Source: Poriferisodalis sp965226645 (GTDB lineage Bacteria; Actinomycetota; Acidimicrobiia; Acidimicrobiales; Poriferisodalaceae). Taken from it: a stretch of DNA of 64,000 bases. The position numbers and the translations under genes were made by a program. Position 1 is the stretch's first letter. Each line of letters begins with the position of its first letter. The stretch is taken from the NCBI GenBank assembly GCA_965226645.1, contig CBDDDL010000003.1, positions 926,390 to 990,389 of the forward strand. The letters are read 5' to 3'. Below are positions 55,506 to 64,000 of the stretch, piece after piece. The notes beneath the pieces are model-generated. The model saw only the letters and a list, made by a program, of their open reading frames with translations. It was not told where the DNA came from and searched no databases.

Positions 55506-57845
55506 ATGCCCCGACGCCCGCTCATCGCGCTCGCCGCGCTGCTGATCATCACCGGGCTGCTCGCAGCGCCCGCCGCCGCCCAGGAATCGGGTCCGTTTCT
55601 CGTGGGCGCGGAGCCGTGGATCGCGTCCGATTGTGCAGGCGATGTGCCTGTCGTGGTCGGCTCGGACGCCAAAGCGCAGTCCGACATCTACAGCGCCGTC
55701 ACCCTCGCCGGGGTGCTCGGCACTGATTGCGTGATCCTGGCGGGACCCCGCGACGAGGGCATGCCAGCAGCCCAGCGGGCACGCCTCGACGCTGCCGCGG
55801 CGGGCGGATATGTGCTGGGCGGTGCTGCTGCGGTGCCCAAAGCGAAGATCGCCGGCCGCGACATGACGCGCCTGGGCGGCGCTACCCGCTGGGCCACCGC
55901 TCAGGTCATCGGCAACGAGGCGCGCACGCTCGCCGGGGGCGCTGAGCCTGACAGCTCAGCCGCGCCCGACACGACCCTCACAGCGACCGCCGACGTGGCA
56001 CAGCCCGGCGTGTTCCTCGGCGGCGCTGAGCCGTGGATCGCGTCCGATTGCGCCGGCGACATCCCTGTCGTGGTCGGCTCGGACGCTAAAGCGCAGTCCG
56101 ACATCTACAGCGCCGTTACCCTCGCCGGGGTGCTCGGCACCGACTGCGTGATCCTCGCGGGACCCCGCAACGGAGCCATACCCGCCAGCCAACTAGCACG
56201 CCTCCAAGCCGCCGGCGCGGGCGGGTTCGTGCTGGGCGGCATCGCAGCGGTCCCAACAGCGAAGCTCGCCGGACGCGACATGACACGCATCGGCGGCGCT
56301 ACCCGCTGGGCAACCGCACAGCTCGTAGGACGACGCGCCAGCGGCGACACCACCGCAGGAACCGACACCACCGACGAACCTGCGACAACGGACTCGCAGC
56401 GCATCGCGTACACACACAGCACCGGGGGCACTTCGGTCCTGCGAGCCGACGGGACCGGCGCCGTACAGATCGCAGACGTGGGAGGCGTAGTCGCCTGGTC
56501 GCCTGACGGCACCAAGATCCTCTACGCCATCACCGAGATTGACGATGAGACAGTAGAGCTGTCGAGCCGACAGCTGTGGGCCGTCAACACTGACGGCAGC
56601 GGCCGCGTGAAGCTCGCCGACAACGGCGCCTCTGGTGGCTGGTCGCCTGACGGAACCAAGATCGCATATCAGGAAGGTTTCTTCCACCGCAGCGATTCGG
56701 CGATCTGGGTCGCGTCCGCGGACGACGGCAGCCGCACAGAGATTGCCGACAGCGGCCGCTTTGTTGGCTGGTCGCCTGACGGAACCAAGGTTCTCTACGA
56801 CTCCGATGTGAATGGCCTGCAGGAGCTGTGGGCTGTCAACGTTGACGGCAGCGGCCGCGTGAAGCTCGCTGACCATGCCCGCTTTCTTGGCTGGTCACCC
56901 GACGGTACCAAGATCGCGATTACGGGTACTCTCGATTCGGGTGATGGGGGCCACGGGTTGTGGATCGGCGAGATTGACGGCAGCGGCGCGGCGAATCTGA
57001 GTTGGCACGGCCCTGCTGATCGGGCGATCGCATTGTCTCCTGACTGGACCCGGTTCGCCTACATCGAACGCGTCCACTTCGGTGAGTCGGATACACCTGG
57101 GATCGGTGTTGAGAATGTCGGGGGCGCAGGCGATCCCATCGCCCTTGGCCAGTTCCACGCAGATTCCGATAGCCATTCGCTTATCGGGTGGTCCCCTGAC
57201 GGATCACACGTCGCCTTCGCGATTCATGAGGACCCGGACTCTCGAACGCCCAACGACGACCATTGGGTTGGGGCAGGAGGTCTGTGGGTTGCCAGCGCTG
57301 ACGGCACTAGCCGTGTGCAGCTCACCGACCAGACAGGTCTGCAGCACTCCTCGGACCTCTTCGCCCGATGGTCGCCTGACGGCACCAGGATCGTGTTCAG
57401 CGACAACGACAGTCCCCCTCCTCAATCCGAATCCGATCCCGATCAGGACAATTCCAGTCTGTGGGTTGCGAGCGCCGACGGCAGCGGCCGAGTCCAACTC
57501 ACCGACGACATCGGAGACCAGTGGCGCTTCACCGCGTTTTGGTCGCCCGACAGCACCAGAATCGCCTACTCCACAAGTGACGGATCAGATGGCGAATTCC
57601 CAGGCCTGTGGATATCCGACGCCGACGGCTCCGCCCAGCAGAAGCTCGCCGAGGGTGTCAGCAGATTCAGCTGGTCGTCCGACGCGTCGAAGATCGCGTA
57701 CTTCCTTCCGGACGACACGTCCACGTATCTGTCGGGTTTCGGCTGGGGCACGCTCTGGGCCGCAAAGGCTGACGGAAGCGACCAAAGACAGCTCGCCGAC
57801 AACGTGTACGCCTTCTGGTACTGGTCGCCGCCAGTCTCCCCGTGA
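55506..57845 (+). CDS. Secreted protein: duplicated cell-wall-binding-type repeat plus PD40 beta-propeller
   Basis: 779 residues. A signal peptide (PLIALAALLIITGLLAAPAA) is followed by two near-identical domains of about 110 residues (each with EPWIASDCAGD, VVVGSDAKAQSDIYSAVTLA, GVLGTDCVILAGPR and RDMTRxGGATRWATAQ). The GGATRWATA motif resembles actinobacterial cell-wall-binding repeat 2. The rest is a TolB-like beta-propeller with at least eight SPDGTKI-type blades (GWSPDGTKIAYQEG, GWSPDGTKVLYDSD, RWSPDGTRIVFSDN). It is probably exported and held at the cell surface; partner unknown. AGGAG before ATG 55506 sets the start. The two N-terminal domains are also highly alike at DNA level, a recent duplication. 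Confidence 0.85.
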   Translation: MPRRPLIALAALLIITGLLAAPAAAQESGPFLVGAEPWIASDCAGDVPVVVGSDAKAQSDIYSAVTLAGVLGTDCVILAGPRDEGMPAAQRARLDAAAAGGYVLGGAAAVPKAKIAGRDMTRLGGATRWATAQVIGNEARTLAGGAEPDSSAAPDTTLTATADVAQPGVFLGGAEPWIASDCAGDIPVVVGSDAKAQSDIYSAVTLAGVLGTDCVILAGPRNGAIPASQLARLQAAGAGGFVLGGIAAVPTAKLAGRDMTRIGGATRWATAQLVGRRASGDTTAGTDTTDEPATTDSQRIAYTHSTGGTSVLRADGTGAVQIADVGGVVAWSPDGTKILYAITEIDDETVELSSRQLWAVNTDGSGRVKLADNGASGGWSPDGTKIAYQEGFFHRSDSAIWVASADDGSRTEIADSGRFVGWSPDGTKVLYDSDVNGLQELWAVNVDGSGRVKLADHARFLGWSPDGTKIAITGTLDSGDGGHGLWIGEIDGSGAANLSWHGPADRAIALSPDWTRFAYIERVHFGESDTPGIGVENVGGAGDPIALGQFHADSDSHSLIGWSPDGSHVAFAIHEDPDSRTPNDDHWVGAGGLWVASADGTSRVQLTDQTGLQHSSDLFARWSPDGTRIVFSDNDSPPPQSESDPDQDNSSLWVASADGSGRVQLTDDIGDQWRFTAFWSPDSTRIAYSTSDGSDGEFPGLWISDADGSAQQKLAEGVSRFSWSSDASKIAYFLPDDTSTYLSGFGWGTLWAAKADGSDQRQLADNVYAFWYWSPPVSP

Positions 57846-58141
57846 CAGCACCTGCAGACGGTCTCGATCCGCTGTCGCCTGCATTCCACGCGCCCAACTC
57901 CATCACGCGGGGACCTCAGCAGACAAACCGTGAGACCACATCAGCGGGAGACAACGCTGGTGTGAGGGTTCCGACTGTGACGGCACCCGTTGTCGACCTC
58001 GTATCGGGCTTGCAGGCAACTTGCAGACACCCGATTCACAACCAGAACTCACGCCCCAACGGCGGCTGACGCGCGTTCGCGCGTCCAACGCCGCCTTGGC
58101 CGCACAGAGAGTGTGCTGCGGGGTCCCAGTGCTGTCGTGCA
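57846..58141. other. No gene recognised
   Basis: About 300 bp downstream of the surface-protein gene. No terminator with a U-run and no coding frame stands out. Confidence 0.4.
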
Positions 58142-58240
58142 TGCAGCCAGCGGGCACGCCTCCAAGCCGTTGAAGCGGGCGGGTTCGTGCTGGGCGGCAT
58201 CTCAGCGGTTCCCACAACGAAGATCGCCGGCCGCGGCATG
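58142..58240 (+). repeat. Orphan fragment of the surface-protein repeat
   Basis: About 100 bp matching the end of the repeat domain at 56183-56282. GCGGGCGGGTTCGTGCTGGG then CGGCATC, AGCGGT, GAAG and TCGCCGG are shared in order, encoding AGGFVLGGIAAVPTAKLAGRD-like text. It has no start or frame of its own. Evidence of a further repeat copy lost by deletion. Confidence 0.75.
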
Positions 58241-58266
58241 CGCCCGGGGTACTGCCGTTCTCGGCA

Positions 58267-58476
58267 TTGTTGGGTCGCCCGCCGTCAGGCGCCCCTTCCA
58301 AACTCGGCAGCGCCTGCGCGGCGGTAGGCATCCAGCACGAGCCCATGGAAATGGTGCAACCCGTGCTCGGACAGGCCCGAGCCGCCTGGATCGCACACGA
58401 GGCGGCCCTGGGTGAATGCCGCCGTGCCCGTGTCTCGCTAAACGCTCTCGACCAGCACAATTTGCTTGGGACCTGA
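58267..58476 (+). pseudogene. Possible 3' remnant of an unrecognised gene
   Basis: The last 45 codons (EPMEMVQPVLGQARAAWIAH, EAALGECRRARVSLNALDQH, NLLGT) have helical coding character. The first part of the frame looks random. No family recognised. Confidence 0.25.
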
Positions 58477-58528
58477 CCTGCGGAAATCCAGTGTGAGGTG
58501 GACTCGAAGCTCATTATGGTGAAAGGCA

Positions 58529-58718
58529 ATGACGATCCCATTCAACTTCGTCGTCGACGGCCCTCCAGTCTCCCAACAGGCAAACAAAGCCAGCCGCCGA
58601 CGCACATGGAGAAGTGACGTGCAGCAAACGGCGTCTCAACATTGGCAGAGCCAGAGGCCAGTGATCGGCCCTGTCACCGTCACGATCGACTACTTCTGCT
58701 ACGACGCATCTCCCGACC
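58529..58718 (+). pseudogene. RusA-like Holliday-junction resolvase, cut by ISAzo13
   Basis: MTIPFNFVVDGPPVSQQANK then ASRRRTWRSDVQQTASQHWQ and PVTVTIDYFCYDASPDL match the N-terminal half of RusA family resolvases (phage-type endonucleases). The text stops exactly at the ISAzo13 terminus, just before the conserved DxDNxxKPxxDAL block. I do not find the rest on the far side. A phage-derived relic. Confidence 0.7.
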
Positions 58719-60003
58719 TAAGGGTCCGCCGCGAGTTAGGTCGCGTGTTCAGTTGGGTGTGATGGTGTAGTTCCATTCGCCGTGCCAGTCGTGGGGGCGC
58801 AGCGGCAGTTGTTCCATTTGTGTGTTGGTGATCTTGATGCCGCGTTGGTACCAGCCGGGGTCGTAGGCGGCTTGGACGGTGAGCCCGGCTTGGGTGGTGG
58901 TGGAGGCGATGAGCTCGATGATCGTGGCGATGTCGGTGAGGGGTCGGCCTCGCCAGTTCATTGAGATGAAGCTGAAGAGGCGGTGTTCGATCTTGTTCCA
59001 TTTGCTGGTGCCGGGCGGGTAGTGCACGATGGTGATCTCGAGGCCGGTCTCGGCGGCGAGTTGGGCGAGGAACCACTTCCAGGCGCGGGGCCGGTAGCCG
59101 TTGGAGCCGCCGGCGTCGGCGGTGATCAGCAGCCGGGTCGCGGTCGGGAACCGGTCGCGGCCCAGGGTGTTCCACCAGCGGCGGATGGACTCCACGGCGA
59201 ACTCGGCGGTGTCGGCGGAATCGCCGACGTTGACCCAGCCGGCGTTGTTGGCGACGTCGTACACGCCGTAGCCGATGGCCTTGGCGAACTCGCCCAGCGC
59301 CCGATCAGCGAAATCGTGCACGCTCACCCGCTGGGGTTCCCCGGCGGGCTGCCACTCGGCGCCGCCGTTGGCGTAGGGCCCGATCAGCTCTTTCTTCTTC
59401 GTGTCCACGCTGATCACCGGGTCGCCGGCGGCGAGGAACTCCTCCGCCAGCCCGTTGAGGTAGGCGAACTGGGCGTCGCGGTCGGGGTGGCCGGCTCCCT
59501 CGTTCTGCTTGGCCGGCGCCTGCAGCGAGTAGCCCATCTGATGCAGCAGCCGGCGCACCAGCTCCGCGGACGCCTGGAAGCCCTGCCCGGCGAGCTCGCG
59601 TGCGAGCTGATAGGTCGACTTCAGCGTCCAGCGCAGCGGCGACATCGGGCTGCCCCGCGTGACCGGATGCACCAGCTCGTCGAGCGCTTCGAGCAGACCG
59701 GGCTGCTTGACGACCGCCGGGCGGTCCCCGCCGCCCTCGGCGCGCTGACGATCCCACGGCTCGGCCCCGGCGCGCACCTCGCGCACCGCCTTGGACATCG
59801 TCGAGGTCGAGATCCCCGACGCCCCCGCAACGAACGTCTGCCCGCCGCCGGGCCAGCGCCTCGGCCAACGCGCCCGTCACCACACGCCGCTGCCGCTCGC
59901 CCAGATGCGGCATGACGGTCTCGAAGAACACTCCCGCATCGGCCGCCGACAACTCCATGCACCCAACACTACACTCCGCGGGTTAACCTGTGGCAGACCC
60001 TAA
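58719..60003 (-). mobile_element. ISAzo13-family insertion sequence
   Basis: Imperfect terminal repeats: TAAGGGTCCGCCGCGAGTTA (from 58719) and, inverted, TTAGGGTCTGCCACAGGTTA (ending 60003). The single transposase gene on the minus strand is frameshifted. The left terminus interrupts the RusA gene. Confidence 0.85.
58749..59958 (-). pseudogene. ISAzo13-family transposase, one frameshift
   Basis: The start in one frame (MELSAADAGVFFETVMPHLG, ERQRRVVTGALAEALARR) passes near 59840 into the main frame, where TFVAGASGISTSTMSKAVRE continues. Further blocks: VISVDTKKKELIGPYANGGA (first Asp), RLLITADAGGSNGYRPRAWK (second Asp), IVHYPPGTSKWNKIEHRLFS (Glu), LTVQAAYDPGWYQRGIKI. The catalytic residues are intact in the main frame. 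Confidence 0.88.
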
Positions 60004-60064
60004 ACGCGTTGTTCGCACCGCCTATGTGGCGCGTTCGGATCAGACGACGGCTACCGTTCCCCTT

Positions 60065-60184
60065 GTCGTGAACACCACCCCCTTCGGGGGTGCAGTCGAA
60101 GAACAGAGGGTCCCTCAGGGGTCCCTTCGGCTCGGCTGCGTTGGTGTTCACGACAGACCATCGACCCTCTGACCGAAGGGACCC
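60065..60184 (+). promoter_or_regulatory. Highly structured leader with mutually exclusive pairings over the ribosome site
   Basis: Outer stem: GTCGTGAACACCA (60065-60077) with TGGTGTTCACGAC (60142-60154), 13 perfect pairs. Inside is a CCCCC/GGGGG hairpin with a TTC(G) loop (60078-60090). Alternative: GGGTCCCTTCGG (60119-60130) is the perfect complement of CCGAAGGGACCC (60173-60184), which contains the GAAGGGA ribosome site of the gene at 60189. A third option pairs AGAGGGTC (60105-60112) with GACCCTCT (60163-60170). The first and second arrangements cannot easily coexist with free initiation, the layout expected of a translational switch or attenuator. Confidence 0.6.
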
Positions 60185-60188
60185 ACCC

Positions 60189-60623
60189 ATGAGCGACGAC
60201 ATCCGTGACGCCGAGCCTGCTCGCGTTCGAGTTTCCGATGCGACGATCAGGCGACTGAGAGCCGCCCAGCGCGAGTACGGCGAGCAGTGTGCCGCTGCGA
60301 TCAGGCTCCGCGAGATTCTCCCTGCTGACAGTCGGGAGCTGCGCAGGTCGTTGCGTCGCCTCGCCGCCGAGCAGCGTCATGAGGCAGCCCGCACAGGTCG
60401 CGACGCTGGCACCGTTGAGTCAAATATCTCCGGAAGACGAACTGTCTCCTGTTCAGCGTGCCGAACTCGATCAAGCACGCAGCCGCGCAACGGCGTCGAT
60501 GGTGTTGGGAATCATCGGCTTCGTCCTGTTCGGGATTCTGGCGCTGATCGCTGTGCCGCTCGGGCACAAGTCCAAGCGGGTTCTGAGCCGCTATCCCGCT
60601 GCTCAAGGCCCGATATGGGCTGA
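60189..60623 (+). CDS. Small helical protein downstream of the structured leader
   Basis: The first 75 residues (MSDDIRDAEPARVRVSDATI, RRLRAAQREYGEQCAAAIRL, REILPADSRELRRSLRRLAA, EQRHEAARTGRDAG) are helical and charged. After that the frame runs over the DUF4190 gene and looks non-coding, so the true end has probably been lost to a frameshift near 60410. GAAGGGA lies seven bases before ATG 60189. No family recognised. Confidence 0.5.
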   Translation: MSDDIRDAEPARVRVSDATIRRLRAAQREYGEQCAAAIRLREILPADSRELRRSLRRLAAEQRHEAARTGRDAGTVESNISGRRTVSCSACRTRSSTQPRNGVDGVGNHRLRPVRDSGADRCAARAQVQAGSEPLSRCSRPDMG

Positions 60624-60733
60624 CTCGTGCCACGACTGGGCTTGTCTTGGGGTACATCGTGATCGGTGTGTGGCTCATCGGGTGGATCGCCGTCATCTGG
60701 TTCCAATGGTCCATGTTCTCGCTCTTCGGCTGA
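60379..60733 (+). pseudogene. DUF4190-like membrane protein, one frameshift
   Basis: Text: LSQISPEDELSPVQRAELDQ then ASMVLGIIGFVLFGILALIA and VPLGHKSKRVLSRYPAA. It shifts frame near 60607 to GLTRATTGLVLGYIVIGVWL and IGWIAVIWFQWSMFSLFG. Two membrane segments with the GHKSKR loop between them fit DUF4190. Reading as it stands loses the second segment. Confidence 0.65.
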
Positions 60734-60930
60734 GCGGCCCCGTCGATCATCTCGCTCCAGGTGAAATTCACGGGGCAATGTCACATGGCCCCGTTGCTGC
60801 GGTGCCCGAGACGCGTCGAGACGATTTGACCTGCACAAGTGCCGAGCACGTCGATCCATTGCGATCATCAGCGCACCCGGAAAATGTGGAGCTATTCAAA
60901 ATGACACCACATACCCGCAGGTCAGCGTAA

Positions 60931-62553
60931 GCCTGAATCCACCGATTGGCCTTTGGTGAGCGTGGGGTTCGCGGGTCGGTGGCGGTTGGGGGTCGTGTCG
61001 GGTTGTTGGGGGTGTGGTTTGGTGTGTTTGGGCGTGTTGGGCTAGGGGTGGGGGTGTGGTTTGGGTTGTGTTGGCGTTGGGTTTGTGTGGGGGCGCCGGT
61101 CCCCGGGGGGTTCGGGGTCAGCCTGAGGGTCCGGGCAGGGCTCGCAGGGCTGCGAGTGTGGTTGTGAATTGTGTGGCCCAGGGCCAGCGGGCGGGGTATC
61201 GCAGGGTGGGTGTGCCGGAGGCGGTTGACTGCTACGGCGGCGAGGGCGACGAGTCGGGTGCGGCGGGAGCGGTTCGTGGCCGGCGACGCGCCCGCGAGTG
61301 CTGTGGTCCAGTGGCCGATGTTGTGGGCGAGCGCTGCGCATGCGAGCCATGCGCAGTTCGCGCTGTAGTGGCCTGAGGGGACGTGTTCGAGGCCGGTGCC
61401 TTCTTTGAGGTCGCGGATGGCGAGCTCGACGACGGCGTGGGCGCGGTGGAACCGGTCAGCTTCGGCGGTGTCGTGTTCGGTGTTGGTGATGAATGCGTGG
61501 TGTCGCCAGTCGGGCCACAGCTGTTGCTGTGCGCCCTCGGTGAGGCGGGTGCGGCGCACCACGAGGCGGACGGTGCGTTTCTGTTTGCCGCGGCCGGTGG
61601 CATAGGTCGTCTCGGCGACTTGGGCGTGGCCGCCTTTGGTGTAGGCGATGTCGGCCCACGCGTCGTCGCGGATCGCTTGGATCGCTGCGCGAACAGCGGG
61701 TATGAGGGCGACGGTGATCGACCATTTGAAGTCGTGGCCGTCGAGGCGGTCGATCAGTTTCCATGACCAGAATCCCGAGTCGGCGCGCACCGTGGTCGGC
61801 CCGACAGCCCCGGCGCGTCGCAGGTTCGCGGCGAGCTCGTCGACGAAGCGCACCACGCCTCGCGAGGACCCCGCGGACCCTTTGCGCATGCGGGCGCCGA
61901 GCACCTCGCCGGTGTCGGCGCCGTGCAGCGAGCAGCGGGTGATAGCCGAGCACGCTGGTGTAGCCGTACGCGGCTCCTTGCTTTTGTTTGCCGTGGACCT
62001 CGCAGATCGTGGAGTCCAGATCGACCACCAGCGGCGCCTTGCCGGGGCCCGCGCCCAGCCCCCAGGCGCGCGCCAGCGTGCGCGACAGCACCGCTTCGAG
62101 CTGGCGGACGTGGCCGAACGTGAACGTCCGCAGGAACGACCCCACCGTGGACGGCGCCATCGGGCGGAAACCCCAGCACCCTCCCGGTGCGTCCGGCGCG
62201 CAGCATCTCGACGTGATCGATGTGGGTGGCGCCCGCGACCATCGGCGGCGACCACTGTGAGAATCTTCGGGCCCGGGTTCGCCGAACCGGTGCGCACCCA
62301 CCGCTCGATCAGCGCCGACAGACCCAAACGGGCCATCAGCGTTCCCGCCAGGATCAGGCCCGCGTTGGCCACCAAACCCTCATGGTCGAAGGTCGTTGCG
62401 AACCGGTCCAGCTTGCGCGATGATGCAGACACAAAAAGTGCCTCCTGTTTTTGAGACGAATGTGGGTATTGACATCACAATCGTCGCAGATCAGGAGGCC
62501 TTTTTCGCGGACGCGGCAACCCCCACACACCCGACACACCGGTGGATTCAGGC
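60931..62553 (-). mobile_element. IS1380-family insertion sequence, copy B (both ends)
   Basis: Perfect 14-bp terminal repeats GCCTGAATCCACCG (60931-60944) and CGGTGGATTCAGGC (62540-62553). Inverted relative to copy A at 21924. The two copies share most of their sequence but carry different frame breaks. Confidence 0.93.
61118..62432 (-). pseudogene. IS1380 transposase copy B, several frameshifts
   Basis: GTG 62432 starts SASSRKLDRFATTFDHEGLV. The frame breaks after ILTVVAA (near 62250), is seen in other frames as THIDHVEMLRAGRTGRVLGF and MAPSTVGSFLRTFTFGHVRQ then LVVDLDSTICEVHGKQKQGA, and returns to the first frame at TGEVLGARMRKGSAGSSRGV. The rest, with RADSGFWSWKLIDRL and AIRDLKEGTGLEHVPSGHYS, is readable. 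The native stop is in another frame at 61118 (LRALPGPSG). At least three breaks, so dead. Confidence 0.88.
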
Positions 62554-62694
62554 TTAGACATCCTGGGATTCCTCTATCTGATCCGACCTCTAGGGGGACA
62601 AGCCAGCGGGCGACACCATAGAGGTGGCCTGTGACAAGTCCGGTGGATGAGAGCCAGCGCCCAGCACACACGGTGCATAGCCGCATAGTGCGAA

Positions 62695-63009
62695 TCAGTC
62701 ATCGTACGTCCCGTCGTCTTGGTATCTCTCGTGACCTGCGCGCGGGATCGCGTACCACCAATCGCCTAGTTCCATCTTGTGGATGATGGTCAGATGTCCT
62801 GCCGTTTCAGCAGCGCCTAGCCCCACAGTGCGGCCTGGAAACAAGTGAGGCCCTTCGATAATCATGATCCTCTCAGGCACGAACGAAGCTCCGTAAATAA
62901 ACGTGCATGGCAGTTCATTCTCAGCAAGCCAGTCCGGTAGTTCTTCGCGTTGCAGAACTCCAAGTAATTTTCCGCTGTTGTTGCCCCATACTCGATATTC
63001 AGCGTCCAA
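62695..63009 (-). CDS. Hypothetical protein
   Basis: 104 residues: MDAEYRVWGNNSGKLLGVLQ then REELPDWLAENELPCTFIYG and HLTIIHKMELGDWWYAIPRA. Lower GC than most of the window and acidic. The start is TTG 63009 with GGAAGA upstream. It overlaps by 11 bp the alternative end (62999) of the lipoprotein gene before it, which suggests coupling. Not recognised; could be an immunity-type or small adaptor protein. Confidence 0.55.
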   Translation of the reverse strand: MDAEYRVWGNNSGKLLGVLQREELPDWLAENELPCTFIYGASFVPERIMIIEGPHLFPGRTVGLGAAETAGHLTIIHKMELGDWWYAIPRAGHERYQDDGTYDD

Positions 63010-63672
63010 GAGATCTTCCGTAGGTCACGTCTGGGAGCGGGCCATCGAGCGGACCGTCTGCGTGCCGCCTCACGGCACTGTCGCAGTCGCCGCCCCGGAC
63101 ATAAGGCACAGCATCAGCATCGTTCACATTGACTGCCAGCAATGCCTTGGCTGTGACGAGAAGAGCATGCTGAGTCGCTTCCGTCGCATCTTGAGGATCT
63201 GCAAGTCCGATCCCCACTTGTTCGCGAGATCGACCTCGGCTTGCCGTTTCTCAGCGGAGTCTGCCCTGGGCGCTGTATTCCCGCAAGCGTATGTCGAAGA
63301 CTCAGCCAGTTCGCTGACTCGAACCGCCAGCAACGGCTCGCTGATATCGCACATGCGCCAACCGTCATCTGCCACTGTAACGCTATAACAAATGTACGCC
63401 AAGGAAATATGTCGAAATTCTGTGTGCCCTTCGCGATCGTCGCATTCTTCGCCTGCGCGTTGAACATCGCCAGCGCTCGCCATGCACCCAAGCGGATCAG
63501 CGATTTCCGAGAGAGTGGCGGTATGCAACCGAGGGTCGCAGCCCATAGGAGACGCTTGCTGCTCTACAGCATCATCTTGTGGCATGCATGACGCCGACAG
63601 CAACGCCATCGCTGCGGCAACGCATAGCTCCACTCTCCGAAATCGCCCTCGGGAACGATTGCCGAACCACAT
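62999..63672 (-). pseudogene. Probable lipoprotein, likely frameshifted
   Basis: From ATG 63672 the N-terminus is FRRVELCVAAAMALLSASC, a signal peptide with lipobox LSASC, then a Cys-containing domain (MGCDPRLHTATLSEIADPLG, HISLAYICYSVTVADDGWRM, AEVDLANKWG). As read the frame stops at 63124. Near 63215 a neighbouring frame continues plausibly (IGLADPQDATEATQHALLVT, AKALLAVNVNDADAVPYVRG) and ends at 62999, overlapping the next gene by 11 bp. I therefore think one base is wrong or mutated. Family not recognised. Confidence 0.5.
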
Positions 63673-63714
63673 TCGCTGCTGTAGCCACGGCTCGGTCCCT
63701 TGCTGCGTCCTCAT

Positions 63715-63934
63715 GGCTCACGGCTCCTCGTTCTCAGGGATGGCGATGACTCATTGGAAGATAGAAGGCGCTCGCCTGGTTTCGGTGGCCGTGCCGGGTG
63801 CTTCAGCGGAGTTAGGTGCCTCGATGCGGGGATTGGGCCCGCACAACCAGTGCCCATGAGGTGGCCCTCCGTGACGGTCGCGTCCGATCCGATGATGAGT
63901 TGGCGAACTCCATCGGTGGATGCTCCTATGTTTG
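63715..63934. other. Short intergenic stretch
   Basis: About 220 bp upstream of the lipoprotein gene and downstream of the partial gene at the window edge. No feature recognised. Confidence 0.4.
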
Positions 63935-64000
63935 TCAACTCCCGGTCTGTGCGAGGTGTCGCTGGTAGCGTTCGGCGAGGTCGCGGTTGTGGATGATGCC
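63935..64000 (-). CDS. 3' end of a gene entering from the right edge
   Basis: The last 21 codons, GIIHNRDLAERYQRHLAQTG and S, then TGA at 63935-63937. The stretch has ordinary coding character. Too short to assign. Confidence 0.4.
   Translation of the reverse strand, partial: GIIHNRDLAERYQRHLAQTGS

Overview
High-GC bacterial DNA, most likely an actinomycetote. The support is a DUF222/13E12-type HNH endonuclease, a secreted protein with cell-wall-binding-type repeats, Fic and HicAB modules, GTG/TTG starts and GC-biased codon use. An Acidimicrobiia-like lineage would fit, but I cannot prove it. I recognised no rRNA, tRNA or CRISPR array. The window reads as an accessory region in decay: insertion sequences of six families, many frameshifts, and short deletions that leave condensed gene remnants.

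Layout. (1) 0.1-8 kb, sugar catabolism: a DUF2090 aldolase-like gene, an in-frame NagA-ROK kinase fusion, an L-fucose pathway (dehydrogenase and lactonase intact, dehydratase reduced to a stump), a GH4 alpha-galactosidase, then remnants of a sugar ABC permease and galactokinase. (2) 9.1-13.5 kb, an IS pile: IS630, IS1182-like, inverted IS630. (3) 13.5-21.9 kb, small defence and toxin genes: HNH nuclease, two hicAB loci (one with a headless toxin), an orphan HicB-like protein, Fic, NYN nuclease, and remnants of an AAA ATPase, an ASCH protein and a zinc-ribbon protein. (4) 21.9-32.7 kb: IS1380, then a divergent four-gene cluster of very large unrecognised proteins with HEPN-like motifs, one PD-(D/E)XK nuclease domain and a small winged-helix-like partner. 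This is my main candidate for an undescribed system. (5) 32.9-40.9 kb, phospho-signalling and small proteins: two metallophosphoesterases, a PP2C phosphatase, a HipA-like kinase with a DUF3037 partner, a possible DNA-base-modification gene and two paralogous proteins of about 53 residues. (6) 41-50 kb, a second defence cluster: a giant (about 1,370-residue) nuclease-like protein, a RES-domain protein and a SIR2-helical protein. (7) 50.5-64 kb: small genes, a truncated membrane protein, ISL3, IS630, IS110, a beta-propeller surface protein, a RusA fragment cut by ISAzo13, a highly structured leader before a small gene, a second IS1380, a probable lipoprotein locus and one gene running off the end.

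How the parts fit. Regions 3-6 look like a defence island: nucleases, predicted NAD+-consuming enzymes (RES, SIR2), HEPN-like proteins, TA modules and protein kinase/phosphatase genes. Region 1 is a carbohydrate island losing function. Several of the large defence genes carry one or two frameshifts. Read-level checking is needed to tell real decay from assembly error.
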